From the NCBI GenBank assembly GCA_945607605.1, contig CALYZE010000008.1, positions 1 to 53,943 on the forward strand: 53,943 nucleotides of DNA. The letters are read 5' to 3'. A program made the position numbers and the translations under genes. Positions 43,798 through 53,168 of this stretch are shown here, in pieces. The notes below the pieces were generated by a model, which saw only the letters and a list, made by a program, of their open reading frames with translations, was not told the DNA's origin and ran no database searches. This DNA comes from an uncultured Bacteroides sp. (lineage in GTDB: Bacteria > Bacteroidota > Bacteroidia > Bacteroidales > Bacteroidaceae). Each line of letters starts with the position of its first letter. Position 1 is the stretch's first letter.

Positions 43798-44649
43798 TTA
43801 GAATTTGAAGCTGCATTGCACCCCTACAGACTTGTTGGAACCGCCAGTCATTTGATTGTTGATAACTGCAGGTTCCACGCTCATGCTTAGGTCCGGGCTG
43901 ATGTCGAAGTTAGACAACTCGGCATCTACGTAAGCATCTACCACCGATAGCAGGTAAACTCCGATAAAAGCAAAGATGCTCAGGTCGCGATAGCGCCGAT
44001 AAGTATCTTTTCGCTTCCGGAGGGTTTCAGTCAACTGTGTTTTAGAAACTTTGTCTACATATCCTGGAGGTAAGAGGTCGGTGATGCTACTTGAATTCCA
44101 CTTTTCCTTGACGGCATCTTTGTATGCCTGAGAATAATCTTTGTACATCTTTCCATTCCAAGTAAGAGCATAGGCACAACCGGCAAATCCTCCGTAGAAG
44201 ATTGGCAATTTCCAATATTTACGGTTGTAGATTTGCCCGCCACCGGGAATCACGAGTGCAAGCCAAGTCGCCTTGGTAGGATTGGGAACCCAAAGTTTTG
44301 GATTAATTGCTTTATGGAGCGTATCTGTCGGAATAGGCTGTTCTTTCAATTCCGGGCTGGAAGTCATCTCAAGTAACTTCTTTTTATTTTCGGCAGCAAT
44401 GCTATCTGCTATGACAAGACTATCCGATAAAGATTTCAATGAAATCATGTCGTCCATCTCAAGCTTCAAACTGTCGGCTTGTGTGCGTAGCACCGGGCGC
44501 AAATGAGCCAAGGTGTCTGTTATTTGTAAGCGATTGGTACGTTTGGCTGCAGCACGCGGACGGTTTTGACCATACATAGCAATCCCTGTCGTCTGTAGGA
44601 GACAGAGCAACAGGGCCATGCTGATTTGGTATATTCTTCTCTTCGTCAT
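43798..44649 (-). CDS. DUF5683 family exported protein
   Basis: The 283-residue protein has a signal peptide (ISMALLLCLLQTTGIAMYGQ) and a long charged helical region (about residues 30-110). The DUF5683-typical segment TWLALVIPGGGQIYNRKYWK, with two or three short hydrophobic stretches, follows. The C terminus ends in a beta-like VGVQCSFKF, which would suit an outer-membrane or periplasmic location. Function unknown. The start immediately follows the parB stop (44650/44649), implying tight coupling to parB. Confidence 0.85.
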   Translation of the reverse strand: MTKRRIYQISMALLLCLLQTTGIAMYGQNRPRAAAKRTNRLQITDTLAHLRPVLRTQADSLKLEMDDMISLKSLSDSLVIADSIAAENKKKLLEMTSSPELKEQPIPTDTLHKAINPKLWVPNPTKATWLALVIPGGGQIYNRKYWKLPIFYGGFAGCAYALTWNGKMYKDYSQAYKDAVKEKWNSSSITDLLPPGYVDKVSKTQLTETLRKRKDTYRRYRDLSIFAFIGVYLLSVVDAYVDAELSNFDISPDLSMSVEPAVINNQMTGGSNKSVGVQCSFKF

Positions 44650-45537
44650 TTATTTCTTCAGCGTATCAAAGATACCGATGATACGTTCCAATTCTTCTTC
44701 GTTACTGAACGGGATACTGATCTTGCCTTTCCCTTTTTCGGAACAGGTAAGCTGAACTTTCGTGCTGAAAAAGCCCGAAAGCTGCTTCTTTAGCATATTG
44801 AATCCTTCCGGAAGCTTGGCACGCTTGGGAGCAATTTTATGACTACCACTTTGGATGGTTTCGCCTTCACTGAGCGATTTTACAATCTCTTCTACCTTGC
44901 GGACAGAATAGCCATGTTCCAGAATTTCTTCGAAAATCTTCACCTGCAGTTTAGGGTCACCCAAGGTAACCAGTGCACGGGCGTGTCCCATATCTATCTG
45001 CCTGTTTTGCAGACCCATTTGTACGAGGGCAGGTAATTTAAGCAACCGCAGATAATTGGCTATGGTGGTGCGTTTTTTACCTACACGTTCGCTGAGACGC
45101 TCTTGGGTCAGTCCGTATTGCTCCAACAAGTGCTGGTACGCAAGAGCTATTTCCACGGAGTTCAGATCTTCGCGTTGTATATTCTCTATCAACGCCATTT
45201 CCATGACGTTTTCATCATCAGCGGTTCGGATATAGGCAGGGATGCTTGTCAACCCGGCAAGCTGTGAAGCGCGAAAACGACGTTCACCGGCGATAATTTG
45301 ATATTCTTCGTTATCCAGCTTACGCAAAGTAATGGGTTGGATAATTCCAATTTCTCTGATAGAGTCAGCAAGCTCCTGCAATGCCGTTGAATCAAACTCA
45401 CGACGAGGCTGATTCGGATTGACGACAATTTTCGACAGTTCAATCTCATTGATAGAGGAAGAACCTTCGGTCTGAACCTCGTCCATCGAAAACAGGGCAT
45501 CCAACCCTCGTCCTAATGCATTTCTTTTCTGAGCCAT
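44650..45537 (-). CDS. parB: Chromosome partitioning protein ParB
   Basis: The 295-residue protein has the ParB/Spo0J N-terminal CTPase domain (VNPNQPRREFD, IIAGERRFRASQLAG), NIQREDLNSVEIALAYQ, and a helix-turn-helix (GLTQERLSERVGKKRTTIANYL) that would bind parS. A C-terminal dimerisation region ends at GIFDTLKK. It loads onto parS sites near the origin and works with ParA. It starts 51 bases after parA and abuts the DUF5683 gene. Confidence 0.96.
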   Translation of the reverse strand: MAQKRNALGRGLDALFSMDEVQTEGSSSINEIELSKIVVNPNQPRREFDSTALQELADSIREIGIIQPITLRKLDNEEYQIIAGERRFRASQLAGLTSIPAYIRTADDENVMEMALIENIQREDLNSVEIALAYQHLLEQYGLTQERLSERVGKKRTTIANYLRLLKLPALVQMGLQNRQIDMGHARALVTLGDPKLQVKIFEEILEHGYSVRKVEEIVKSLSEGETIQSGSHKIAPKRAKLPEGFNMLKKQLSGFFSTKVQLTCSEKGKGKISIPFSNEEELERIIGIFDTLKK

Positions 45538-45588
45538 CTATTTATTTCTATATTTACAATTTACTATTTACATCATTTTTCCACTTTC

Positions 45589-46374
45589 TCACTTCTTCGT
45601 TTTCTCAGCCTTTTCGTTACGGCTGATTAGCTCTTTGGCAAGTGCCATGTGGTTTTTGGCTCCGGTGGAGTCTGCATCGTATAAAATGGTGGGCAGGCCA
45701 TAACTGGGAGCCTCACTTAACTTCACGTTGCGCTGAATTACGGTGTTGAATACCAATTCTTGGAAGTGGCGTTTCACTTCATCGTAAATTTGATTGGCCT
45801 GACGCAGACGTGAGTCGTACATAGTCAGCAGAAAACCTTCAATTTCGAGTGTCGGATTCAACTTGGATTTGATAATTTTGATAGTGTTCAGTAATTTACT
45901 GATTCCTTCCAATGCAAAATATTCTGCTTGGACGGGAATAATAACCGAATCGGCAGCAGTGAGCGCATTCACAGTAATCAAGCCTAAAGACGGAGAACAA
46001 TCTATCAAGATATAGTCAAACTCTTTTTTCAGCGGAGCAAGTACTTCTTTCAGTATCTTTTCGCGATTTTTGAGGTTGAGCATTTCTATTTCGGCGCCTA
46101 CCAAGTTGATGTGGGAGGAGATGACTTTCAACGTCTCAATCTCCGTGTCGTGAAGAGCCTCGCGCACGTCTGCATGGTCGATAATGCACTCATAAATAGT
46201 ACATTCTGACTGCTTGATGTCTACGCCCAAGCCTGAAGAAGCATTGGCCTGTGGATCTGCATCTACAACGAGCACTTTCTTTTCAAGGGTAGCGAGTGAG
46301 GCTGCGAGGTTAATCGTCGTCGTAGTCTTGCCTACACCACCCTTTTGATTTGCCATAGCAATTATTTTTCCCAT
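45589..46374 (-). CDS. parA: Chromosome partitioning ATPase ParA (Soj/MinD type)
   Basis: From the ATG at 46374 the product is 261 residues and starts GKIIAMANQKGGVGKTTTT, the deviant Walker A motif of ParA ATPases. VLVVDADPQANASSGLG, YILIDCSPSLGLITVNAL and IPVQAEYFALEGISKLL complete the family pattern. An in-frame ATG three codons upstream (46383) is equally possible. Its -7 element is far upstream (46553-46560), giving a leader of about 170 bases. Confidence 0.96.
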   Translation of the reverse strand: MGKIIAMANQKGGVGKTTTTINLAASLATLEKKVLVVDADPQANASSGLGVDIKQSECTIYECIIDHADVREALHDTEIETLKVISSHINLVGAEIEMLNLKNREKILKEVLAPLKKEFDYILIDCSPSLGLITVNALTAADSVIIPVQAEYFALEGISKLLNTIKIIKSKLNPTLEIEGFLLTMYDSRLRQANQIYDEVKRHFQELVFNTVIQRNVKLSEAPSYGLPTILYDADSTGAKNHMALAKELISRNEKAEKTKK

Positions 46375-46732
46375 AATTTCCATATTTTATCGGCAGCGAA
46401 ATAAGTGATAATTCCGTATAGCACCTATTAAATAAGAGAAATATTGCAGAAACGGTTGAAAAGTTGGCTGTTTTGTTAATAACTCCACAGCGTTCTATTT
46501 CCTTTTTTCTGAAATCATGGCTTTTTAGAGCGTTCTTCTCTGATTTAACGGGCAAATATACATATTTATCTTGAAACAGAATGTCTTTTTTGTCTCACTT
46601 GCAGAAGATTAAGATTTGTAAACCTATTGAGACCGGAAGTCTTGTTTTTTTGCTATAGATGGTTTTCTTTCATCACAGGCGGGAGAATTGTTGTGTAGAA
46701 TTTGTCTTTCAACTTTTCGAGGAGAGCATTAT
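46375..46732. other. 358-bp gene-free stretch: parA leader and DUF456 downstream region
   Basis: It holds the long untranslated leader of parA and its putative -7 element (46553-46560). A short weak hairpin with a T-run (AGAC-cggaa-GTCT, about 46630-46642, plus orientation) is also present. No coding sequence is supported. Confidence 0.5.
46553..46560 (-). promoter_or_regulatory. Putative -7 element for parA
   Basis: The minus strand reads TATATTTG (within GTATATTTGC), about 180 bases before the parA start. It is the only TAnnTTTG match I noted in this intergenic stretch. Confidence 0.4.
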
Positions 46733-47206
46733 TTATAGTAGAACCTGAATGAATTGCCAGATAAAGTAACCGCACACCACAAATTTCAGTACTGTGCCAA
46801 ACAAGAATCCCAGCAGGGAGCCAAAACCGGACTTTAGGGCTTTCGTTGTTTCTCTGCCATCCAGTAATTCTCCCAAAAAAGCACCGAGGAAAGGGCCGAG
46901 AATGATTCCCCAAGGCATAAAGAGCAATCCAACAACGGTACCGATGAAGCAACCGCGGGTTCCCCATCGACTGCCTCCACTGTATTTACTACCAAGCATC
47001 GGGATGAAGTAGTCGAGCACTTGCAAGAGAATAACGATGAAGAGCCAGGTCAGGAGTTCGGCGGTAGTGAATTGCACCTTGTCTGTGAAGTGTAAGAGAA
47101 GTAGGCCGGCGTAAGCCACAGGAGGGCCGGGAATGATTGGCAGTAGACATCCGGCGAGTCCTGCAATCAGGCAAAGAATACCAAAGATGGTGAGAAGTAT
47201 GTCCAT
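46733..47206 (-). CDS. DUF456 family membrane protein
   Basis: The 157-residue protein has about four hydrophobic segments and the Gly/Pro-rich patterns of DUF456 (LAGCLLPIIPGPPVAYAGLL, IPMLGSKYSGGSRWGTRG, GPFLGAFLGELLDGRE). Function unknown. A TATTTTTG -7 element lies at 47229-47236 on the minus strand. It stands alone, divergent from surE. Confidence 0.88.
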   Translation of the reverse strand: MDILLTIFGILCLIAGLAGCLLPIIPGPPVAYAGLLLLHFTDKVQFTTAELLTWLFIVILLQVLDYFIPMLGSKYSGGSRWGTRGCFIGTVVGLLFMPWGIILGPFLGAFLGELLDGRETTKALKSGFGSLLGFLFGTVLKFVVCGYFIWQFIQVLL

Positions 47207-47228
47207 GAGTTTGATATGGGTTGAAAGA

Positions 47229-47236
47229 CAAAAATA
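47229..47236 (-). promoter_or_regulatory. Bacteroides -7 element for the DUF456 gene
   Basis: The minus strand reads TATTTTTG, 22 bases before the start at 47206. Confidence 0.5.
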
Positions 47237-47330
47237 ATGACAATAAGGTTTTATAGGGCGAATTATGATTGAAAATCTGCCTTTATTAACTATTTTTGCC
47301 TGAAAAGTGAAGATAGGCTGAGGTTTGCAC

Positions 47331-47338
47331 TATCTTTG
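47331..47338 (+). promoter_or_regulatory. Bacteroides -7 element for surE-lpxB
   Basis: TATCTTTG, 22 bases before the ATG at 47361, rules out the open upstream extension at 47325 as a start. A second TAnnTTTG-like match (TATTTTTG, 47291-47298) lies further upstream. Confidence 0.55.
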
Positions 47339-47360
47339 CACAACAATAAAAGAGAATGTT

Positions 47361-48125
47361 ATGGAAAATCAGAGACCTTTAATATTGGTTTCCAATGATG
47401 ACGGCATCATTGCGAAAGGTATTAGTGAATTAATAAAATTTCTTCGTCCGCTGGGCGAAATCGTGGTAATGGCACCGAATGCTCCACGTTCCGGTAGTGC
47501 TTCTGCACTGACAACGGAGGAGCCGATTCATTATCGTTTGCTTCGCAAGGATGTGGGATTAACAGTGTATAAATGTTCCGGTACACCGGCCGACTGTGTG
47601 AAATTGGCTTTTCATACTGTGCTCGACCGCAAGCCCGATTTAGTAGTAGGTGGTATCAATCATGGCGACAACTCTTCGATAAACGTACATTATTCCGGTA
47701 CGATGGGAGTGGTGATTGAGGGTTGTTTGAAAGGAATACCCTCCATTGGTTTTTCGCTTTGCAATCATGAACCGAACGCTGACTTCGAACCGGCCGGACC
47801 TTATATTCGTGAAATAGCGCGTAAGGTATTGGAAAAAGGACTGCCTCCGTTGACTTGTTTGAATGTGAATATTCCAGATACGCAAGAACTGAAAGGTGTA
47901 AAGATTTGCGAACAAACCAAAGGACAGTGGGTGAATGAATGGGAAAACTTTGTTCATAGAGGAGATTCCCACTATTATTGGTTGACCGGTGAATTTGAAA
48001 ATAGTGATGTAGAAAATGAAAAAAATGATCACTGGGCACTTGAAAACGGTTATATAGCAATCACTCCAACAACTGTAGACGTTACTGCTTATGGTTTGAT
48101 TGAAGAGTTGAAAGCCTGGTTTTAA
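47361..48125 (+). CDS. surE: 5'/3'-nucleotidase SurE
   Basis: The 254-residue metal-dependent nucleotidase shows the SurE signature [31 protein letters not shown] and [34 protein letters not shown], with the metal-binding Asn and His residues, follows. The ATG at 47361 is chosen by family N terminus and promoter position. It is followed by lpxB after 8 bases, so the two are co-transcribed, an order that I associate with Bacteroidales. Confidence 0.95.
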   Translation: MENQRPLILVSNDDGIIAKGISELIKFLRPLGEIVVMAPNAPRSGSASALTTEEPIHYRLLRKDVGLTVYKCSGTPADCVKLAFHTVLDRKPDLVVGGINHGDNSSINVHYSGTMGVVIEGCLKGIPSIGFSLCNHEPNADFEPAGPYIREIARKVLEKGLPPLTCLNVNIPDTQELKGVKICEQTKGQWVNEWENFVHRGDSHYYWLTGEFENSDVENEKNDHWALENGYIAITPTTVDVTAYGLIEELKAWF

Positions 48126-48133
48126 ACACAGAT

Positions 48134-49282
48134 ATGAAGTATTACTTGATTGTTGGTGAGGCTTCCGGCGATTTGCATGCATCTCATCTGATGGCTGCCT
48201 TGAAAGAAGAAGATCCGGAAGCGGAGTTTCGTTTCTTTGGCGGTGATCTGATGGCGGCTGTTGGCGGAACAATGGTGAAACATTACAAGGAATTGGCTTA
48301 TATGGGCTTTATTCCTGTATTGTTGCATTTGCGCACTATCTTTGCGAATATGAAACGTTGCAAGGAGGATGTGCTGGCTTGGCAACCGGATGTGTTGATT
48401 TTGGTAGATTATCCAGGCTTCAACTTGAATATAGCCAAGTTTGTACACGCCAAAACACAAATTCCAGTCTTTTATTATATCTCTCCCAAGATATGGGCAT
48501 GGAAGGAATACCGCATCAAGAATATCAAACGAGATGTAGATGAGTTGTTTTCGATTCTTCCGTTTGAGGTGGAATTCTTTGAAGGCAAACATCAATATCC
48601 AATACATTATGTCGGAAATCCTACGATGGATGAGGTTACGGCATTTCTTTCCTCCAATCCGAAATCTTTTGAAGATTTTACGCGCATCAACGGGCTTTCT
48701 TCAAAACCAATTATTGCTTTATTAGCAGGAAGTCGTAAGCAAGAAATCAAAGATAATTTGCCTGATATGCTCCGGGCAGCTGCTTCTTTTACTGAGTATC
48801 AAATCGTATTGGCAGGTGCTCCGGGCATTACTTCTGATTATTATAAAAAGTATATAGGGGACGCGGATGTGAAAATCATTTTTCATCAGACATTTTCTCT
48901 GTTGCATCAGGCTACTGCTGCATTGGTTACTTCGGGAACTGCTACGCTGGAGGCTGCTTTGTTTCGTGTGCCTCAGGCTGTGTGTTATCATACGCCTATT
49001 GGGAAGGTTATTACTTTCTTGAAACGGCATATATTGAAGGTGAAGTACGTCTCTTTAGTCAACTTGATAGCCAATCGAGAGGTCGTTAAAGAGCTGATTG
49101 CTGACGCTATGACGGTCGAACAGGTCCGTCTGGAATTGGATCGCATCTTGTATAATAAAGCGTATCGCCAACGTATGCTCGATGGGTATGAGTACATGGC
49201 ATCTCGGCTGGGTGAAGCGGGCGCTCCGAAACATGCTGCGCGTGAGATGGTAACATTACTTCATGAGCATTGTAAGAAATAG
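48134..49282 (+). CDS. lpxB: Lipid-A-disaccharide synthase
   Basis: The GT19 glycosyltransferase joins UDP-2,3-diacylglucosamine and lipid X to form the lipid A disaccharide. The 382-residue protein carries YYLIVGEASGDLHASHLM, VLILVDYPGFNLNIAKF, YYISPKIWAWKEYR and YVGNPTMDEV. LLAGSRKQEIKDNLPDML and TSGTATLEAALF complete the family pattern. It is peripheral to the inner membrane and ends at a rho-independent-type hairpin. Confidence 0.96.
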   Translation: MKYYLIVGEASGDLHASHLMAALKEEDPEAEFRFFGGDLMAAVGGTMVKHYKELAYMGFIPVLLHLRTIFANMKRCKEDVLAWQPDVLILVDYPGFNLNIAKFVHAKTQIPVFYYISPKIWAWKEYRIKNIKRDVDELFSILPFEVEFFEGKHQYPIHYVGNPTMDEVTAFLSSNPKSFEDFTRINGLSSKPIIALLAGSRKQEIKDNLPDMLRAAASFTEYQIVLAGAPGITSDYYKKYIGDADVKIIFHQTFSLLHQATAALVTSGTATLEAALFRVPQAVCYHTPIGKVITFLKRHILKVKYVSLVNLIANREVVKELIADAMTVEQVRLELDRILYNKAYRQRMLDGYEYMASRLGEAGAPKHAAREMVTLLHEHCKK

Positions 49283-49316
49283 CTGTATTTTTAAAGAATT
49301 TGTTAAAATAGATGGG

Positions 49317-49352
49317 AGCCGGTGCAGTAAATGCCCGGCTTTTGTGTTTTTT
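49317..49352 (+). terminator. Terminator of surE-lpxB
   Basis: AGCCGG-t-GCA (49317-49326) pairs with TGC-CCGGCT (49332-49340), with one bulged T, followed by TTTGTGTTTTTT. It lies 35 bases past the lpxB stop and 30 bases before the NigD-like gene. Confidence 0.8.
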
Positions 49353-49381
49353 AGACAGAACCAAATGAAAAAGCTTTGATT

Positions 49382-50119
49382 ATGAAAAAATTACATTGGC
49401 TATTTATGGCAATATGTTTGGCAGTGATGCCGATACTGCAATCGTGTGATAATGATGAAGGTTATTCTGTGGGGGATATGACTCCTCCTTTGTGGGCTAC
49501 GGTACGTGTTTCCGGAAGTGCCTTTTACTTAGACTGTGATGTTTGGGGAACGCTTTGGCCTGTGAATACGGACCTGAATTGGTACAATCCGGCAGATGGT
49601 CAGCGGGTAATCACGGTGTTCAATCCTCTGTGGGATAATTACGAAGGGTTTGACCATGCGGTGAAAATTCTGACTTTAAAGAATGTGTTGACCAAAGAGG
49701 TGGAAACTTTGACTTCGGAGAATGATGCAGAATTTGGCAATGACCCTATTTATAAAGCAAGTGTGGGTATAAGCGGCGGATATCTGAATCTTTATTTTAT
49801 CCAAAACTTACCTGCTAAAAACAAGCATCGCATCAGCTTGGTGCGCCCGGTACTTGATCAGGATTTGTATGGCGAAGATGGTTATATCCATTTGGAATTG
49901 CGCTATAATACTTATGAGGATACAACCGGAATTCCAAGTTCTGCTACTGCATCCTACAACCTAAATAGTTTGAATATTACTCCTGACACCAAAGGAATCA
50001 AACTCCAATTGAATTCGGAAGAAAAGGGTGAAGTAGAAGTAGTCTTTGAACAGAAGGATTTTAATAAATCTGCAGTTAAAATGGAGGATATGGATTTATC
50101 GAAGATGCAACTGAAATAA
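49382..50119 (+). CDS. NigD-like lipoprotein (second copy)
   Basis: From the ATG at 49382 the product is 245 residues with a lipoprotein signal (lipobox LQSC; Cys near residue 22) and the acidic DNDEGYS tether. An N-terminal beta domain (ATVRVSGSAFYLDCDVWGTL) is followed by the C-terminal NigD-like domain with LNLYFIQNLPAKNKHRISLV and DLYGEDGYIHLELRYNTYED. The C terminus is Lys/Asp-rich. It lies between the lpxB terminator and another terminator, so it is a single-gene transcript. I could not find a clear promoter element. Confidence 0.85.
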   Translation: MKKLHWLFMAICLAVMPILQSCDNDEGYSVGDMTPPLWATVRVSGSAFYLDCDVWGTLWPVNTDLNWYNPADGQRVITVFNPLWDNYEGFDHAVKILTLKNVLTKEVETLTSENDAEFGNDPIYKASVGISGGYLNLYFIQNLPAKNKHRISLVRPVLDQDLYGEDGYIHLELRYNTYEDTTGIPSSATASYNLNSLNITPDTKGIKLQLNSEEKGEVEVVFEQKDFNKSAVKMEDMDLSKMQLK

Positions 50120-50146
50120 GTGTGTTTAATTTAGATAAATTGTGCA

Positions 50147-50187
50147 GAGGGCATGAAACGAACGAACGTTTCATGCCCTCATTTTTT
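50147..50187. terminator. Strong terminator between the NigD-like gene and cdsA
   Basis: A perfect 14-bp stem (GAGGGCATGAAACG at 50147-50160 with 50167-50180) with loop AACGAA is followed by a T-run at 50182-50187. It terminates the plus-strand gene and may also act on the convergent cdsA transcript. Confidence 0.93.
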
Positions 50188-50207
50188 ATTGACTGCAAAA
50201 GAGTTCT

Positions 50208-51050
50208 TTATTTGAGTATATTCAGTATATACAGATAAACTACTGCGGCAGGTATAGCCATCATTGCACTGTCAAAACGGTCGAGCATACCACCGTGTCC
50301 CGGCAGAATGCTGCCTGAATCTTTGATTCCCAACTGACGCTTCATCAATGATTCTGTCAAATCCCCCCAAGTACCGAAGATAACGACAACAATCGCTAGT
50401 CCTGCCCATTGCCATACAGACATGAATGGGAAGAAATAGGCAAAAACGAAAGAGGATGCGATAGAAAAAACACCACCTCCAAGGCTGCCTTCCCATGACT
50501 TTTTCGGTGAAATACGTTCGAAAAGACGATGTTTACCTATCAATGAACCTACGCAATAGGCTCCCGTATCACTCAACCAAATGAATACAAAAATGGAAAG
50601 GGGAAGAATAGGATTGTACGTTACACTGTTTATTTCCGGTGTATTTTGAAAGGCGAGTACATTCAATAGGGCAAACGGCAATGCTACATACAATTGACTG
50701 AGCATAGAGAATGCCCAATCGCCTATCGGGTTCTTTTTCTTTAGATAGAGTTCCGTAATCATCAAGTAAAGCAACAATGCCAAGTAGGGGAGGAATACCC
50801 GTGCGTCTGTTATGGACATGCAAAATGCCATGATAGCAAGGAATAGATAGGCGCCTCCTAAACTGGTTATGGTTTTATTGAGGTTGACTTCACCGCTTTG
50901 ATTCATTAAATGAGCGAATTCATAAACACTCAACGCACTGATAACGGTAAATAAGATTCCGAATGAAAGGGGGCTGTAAAGAATACAGCCCACCAATACT
51001 ACTACGAATAACACACCTGTAACGGCACGTTGTATAAAGTTATTTTTCAC
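50208..51050 (-). CDS. cdsA: Phosphatidate cytidylyltransferase (CDP-diglyceride synthase)
   Basis: The 280-residue polytopic enzyme makes CDP-diacylglycerol, the shared precursor used by pssA in this window and, through phosphatidylglycerol, by cls. The C-terminal signature LMKRQLGIKDSGSILPGHGG followed by MLDRFDS is intact, and about seven membrane segments are visible. It follows ftsH by 12 bases in the rsfS-ftsH-cdsA cluster. Confidence 0.96.
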   Translation of the reverse strand: MKNNFIQRAVTGVLFVVVLVGCILYSPLSFGILFTVISALSVYEFAHLMNQSGEVNLNKTITSLGGAYLFLAIMAFCMSITDARVFLPYLALLLYLMITELYLKKKNPIGDWAFSMLSQLYVALPFALLNVLAFQNTPEINSVTYNPILPLSIFVFIWLSDTGAYCVGSLIGKHRLFERISPKKSWEGSLGGGVFSIASSFVFAYFFPFMSVWQWAGLAIVVVIFGTWGDLTESLMKRQLGIKDSGSILPGHGGMLDRFDSAMMAIPAAVVYLYILNILK

Positions 51051-51062
51051 GGTGTTTCCGTT

Positions 51063-53159
51063 TTAATTTTTAGATTCAGTTTTGGGTGAAATCTCGATAA
51101 CGGTTGAGTTATTGCCTTTATCATCGGTAGGTTGTTCGCCGTTGACGCTTTTCTTCTCTTCCTCTTTCACTCCTTTTTCAGTTTCTGCGATTGCAGCAAC
51201 TTCCATCGCTTGTTCTTTAGCTTTCTTCAGTTCATTGGCTATTTTAGTGGCGCTGATGATCTCCTCTGAACGAGAAGCCCATGGACGTTTTCCGAAAATA
51301 GCTTCCACGTCTTCGGCAAAGATTACTTCTTTTTCAATCAGTAATTGTGTCAATTTGGCGTGTCCTTCCTTATTGTCCGAAAGAATCTGCTTGGCACGTA
51401 GATACTGCTCGTTAATCATTTTTTTCACTTCTTCGTCAATCAACTCAGCAGTCTTTTCACTGTAGGGACGGTTGAAGGAGTATTCGTCATTGTTATAATA
51501 ACAAAGATTAGGTAGCTTTTCGCTCATTCCTAAATAAGCAGTCATGCCGTATGCCTGTTTGGTTACGCGTTCCAGGTCGTTCATGGCGCCGGTAGAGATT
51601 CTGCCTAACAATAAATCTTCCGCTGCGCGTCCACCTAAAGTAGCACACATCTCGTCCAACATCTGCTCTTTAGTCGTGATCTGTCGTTCTTCCGGGAGAT
51701 ACCAGGCAGCGCCTAAAGCACGTCCACGGGGTACGATGGTTACTTTAATCAGCGGATTGGCATGTTCCAATAACCAGGAAATACTAGCGTGACCAGCTTC
51801 ATGAACTGCAATGGAACGACGTTCCGCTTCGGTGGTAATTTTGGTTTTCTTTTCCAAACCTCCTACAATTCTATCTACAGCATCTAGAAAATCTTGTTTG
51901 CCTACAAATTTTTTACCGTGACGTGCGGCTATCAAGGCAGCTTCGTTGCAAACGTTGGCAATGTCTGCACCCGAAAATCCGGGGGTTTGACGTGCCAGCA
52001 AATCTACATCTACACTATCGTCCATCTTGATAGGACGCAAGTGTACTCCAAAGACTTCCTTACGTTCGTTGAGGTCGGGTAAATCGACGTGTATTTGGCG
52101 GTCAAAACGTCCGGCACGTAACAAAGCTTTATCCAAAACATCCACACGATTGGTGGCAGCAAGAAGGATTACACCGCTGTTGGAGCCGAAACCATCCATC
52201 TCTGTCAATAATTGGTTCAGCGTATTTTCACGTTCGTCATTACCACCCATCGCAGCAGCTTTGCCACGGGCACGGCCTACCGCATCAATCTCATCGATAA
52301 ACACAATGCAGGGAGCTTTCTCTTTGGCCTGACGGAAAAGGTCACGAACACGGGAAGCACCCACGCCGACAAACATTTCCACAAAATCAGAACCTGCCAA
52401 TGAGAAGAACGGTACGTTAGCTTCTCCGGCTACTGCTTTAGCAAGTAAAGTTTTACCTGTTCCCGGAGGCCCTACGAGCAAAGCACCTTTAGGTATTTTA
52501 CCTCCAAGATCGGTATATTTCTGCGGTTCTTTCAAGAATTCTACAATTTCTTCTATCTCTTGTTTGGCTCCAGCTAAACCGGCAACATCTTTGAACGTGA
52601 TTTTGCTCAAGGTGCCTTTTTCAAACAGCTGAGCTTTGGATTTTCCTACATTGAAGATGCCTCCACCTCCGCCCATGCCGCCTCCGCTCATGCGGCGGGA
52701 CATGAAAATCCAGAAACCGATGAGGAATGCAAAAGGAAGAATCTGCCAAAGAATGGCAGTAAAGTAGTTACGCTTCTTTTCGTAACTAATGGAACCATCA
52801 AAACGGGCTTCATCTTTCTCTTTCTGTATGAAGTTTCCCAAGCTTTCACGTGAAGGAGCTTCAGTCGTGATGAGAGGGTTTTTGCCTGCGCGAGCAGAGT
52901 CTTGACGGAATACATCTTTTACAAATTGAGGTTTGATGTATGCTTCTACTGAATTGTCATCATAACCGATCACTTTACTCACGTAGCCATCTTTCACGTA
53001 TTGTTGGAACTCATCATAGGGAATGTTTCGGGTAGTTGTTCCGTTTTCGTTGGTGAGGTACAACCCCAAAAGCATCATAGCTATGATCATATACAGCCAG
53101 TTCAAATTGAACTTGGGCATGTTTACTTTATTAGGTTTCTTATTGGTGTTATTGTCCAT
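51063..53159 (-). CDS. ftsH: ATP-dependent zinc metalloprotease FtsH
   Basis: The 698-residue membrane AAA protease has an N-terminal membrane segment (about 20-36), a periplasmic domain and a second membrane segment (about 134-153), then a Gly-rich [11 protein letters not shown] linker. Walker A GPPGTGKT is at residues 230-237, [11 protein letters not shown] (Walker B) near 285-295, the SRH arginines in [10 protein letters not shown], and the zinc site HEAGH at 453-457. The C terminus is a Lys/Glu-rich tail of about 60 residues, longer than in E. coli. It lies 9 bases after rsfS. Confidence 0.97.
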   Translation of the reverse strand: MDNNTNKKPNKVNMPKFNLNWLYMIIAMMLLGLYLTNENGTTTRNIPYDEFQQYVKDGYVSKVIGYDDNSVEAYIKPQFVKDVFRQDSARAGKNPLITTEAPSRESLGNFIQKEKDEARFDGSISYEKKRNYFTAILWQILPFAFLIGFWIFMSRRMSGGGMGGGGGIFNVGKSKAQLFEKGTLSKITFKDVAGLAGAKQEIEEIVEFLKEPQKYTDLGGKIPKGALLVGPPGTGKTLLAKAVAGEANVPFFSLAGSDFVEMFVGVGASRVRDLFRQAKEKAPCIVFIDEIDAVGRARGKAAAMGGNDERENTLNQLLTEMDGFGSNSGVILLAATNRVDVLDKALLRAGRFDRQIHVDLPDLNERKEVFGVHLRPIKMDDSVDVDLLARQTPGFSGADIANVCNEAALIAARHGKKFVGKQDFLDAVDRIVGGLEKKTKITTEAERRSIAVHEAGHASISWLLEHANPLIKVTIVPRGRALGAAWYLPEERQITTKEQMLDEMCATLGGRAAEDLLLGRISTGAMNDLERVTKQAYGMTAYLGMSEKLPNLCYYNNDEYSFNRPYSEKTAELIDEEVKKMINEQYLRAKQILSDNKEGHAKLTQLLIEKEVIFAEDVEAIFGKRPWASRSEEIISATKIANELKKAKEQAMEVAAIAETEKGVKEEEKKSVNGEQPTDDKGNNSTVIEISPKTESKN

Positions 53160-53168
53160 ATGTCTAAT

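Noticed and set aside
46375-46560. Replication origin next to parAB
   Set aside because: No cluster of DnaA boxes (TTATNCACA type) and no dnaA, dnaN or gidA-type neighbour is in the window.
49382-50119. Part of the surE-lpxB operon
   Set aside because: A terminator-type hairpin with a T-rich tail lies between lpxB and this gene.
52844-52854. parS-like palindrome core TTTCACGTGAA in ftsH
   Set aside because: Only 11 of 16 parS positions match and it lies in coding sequence about 6.5 kb from parB; no full parS site was found in the window.
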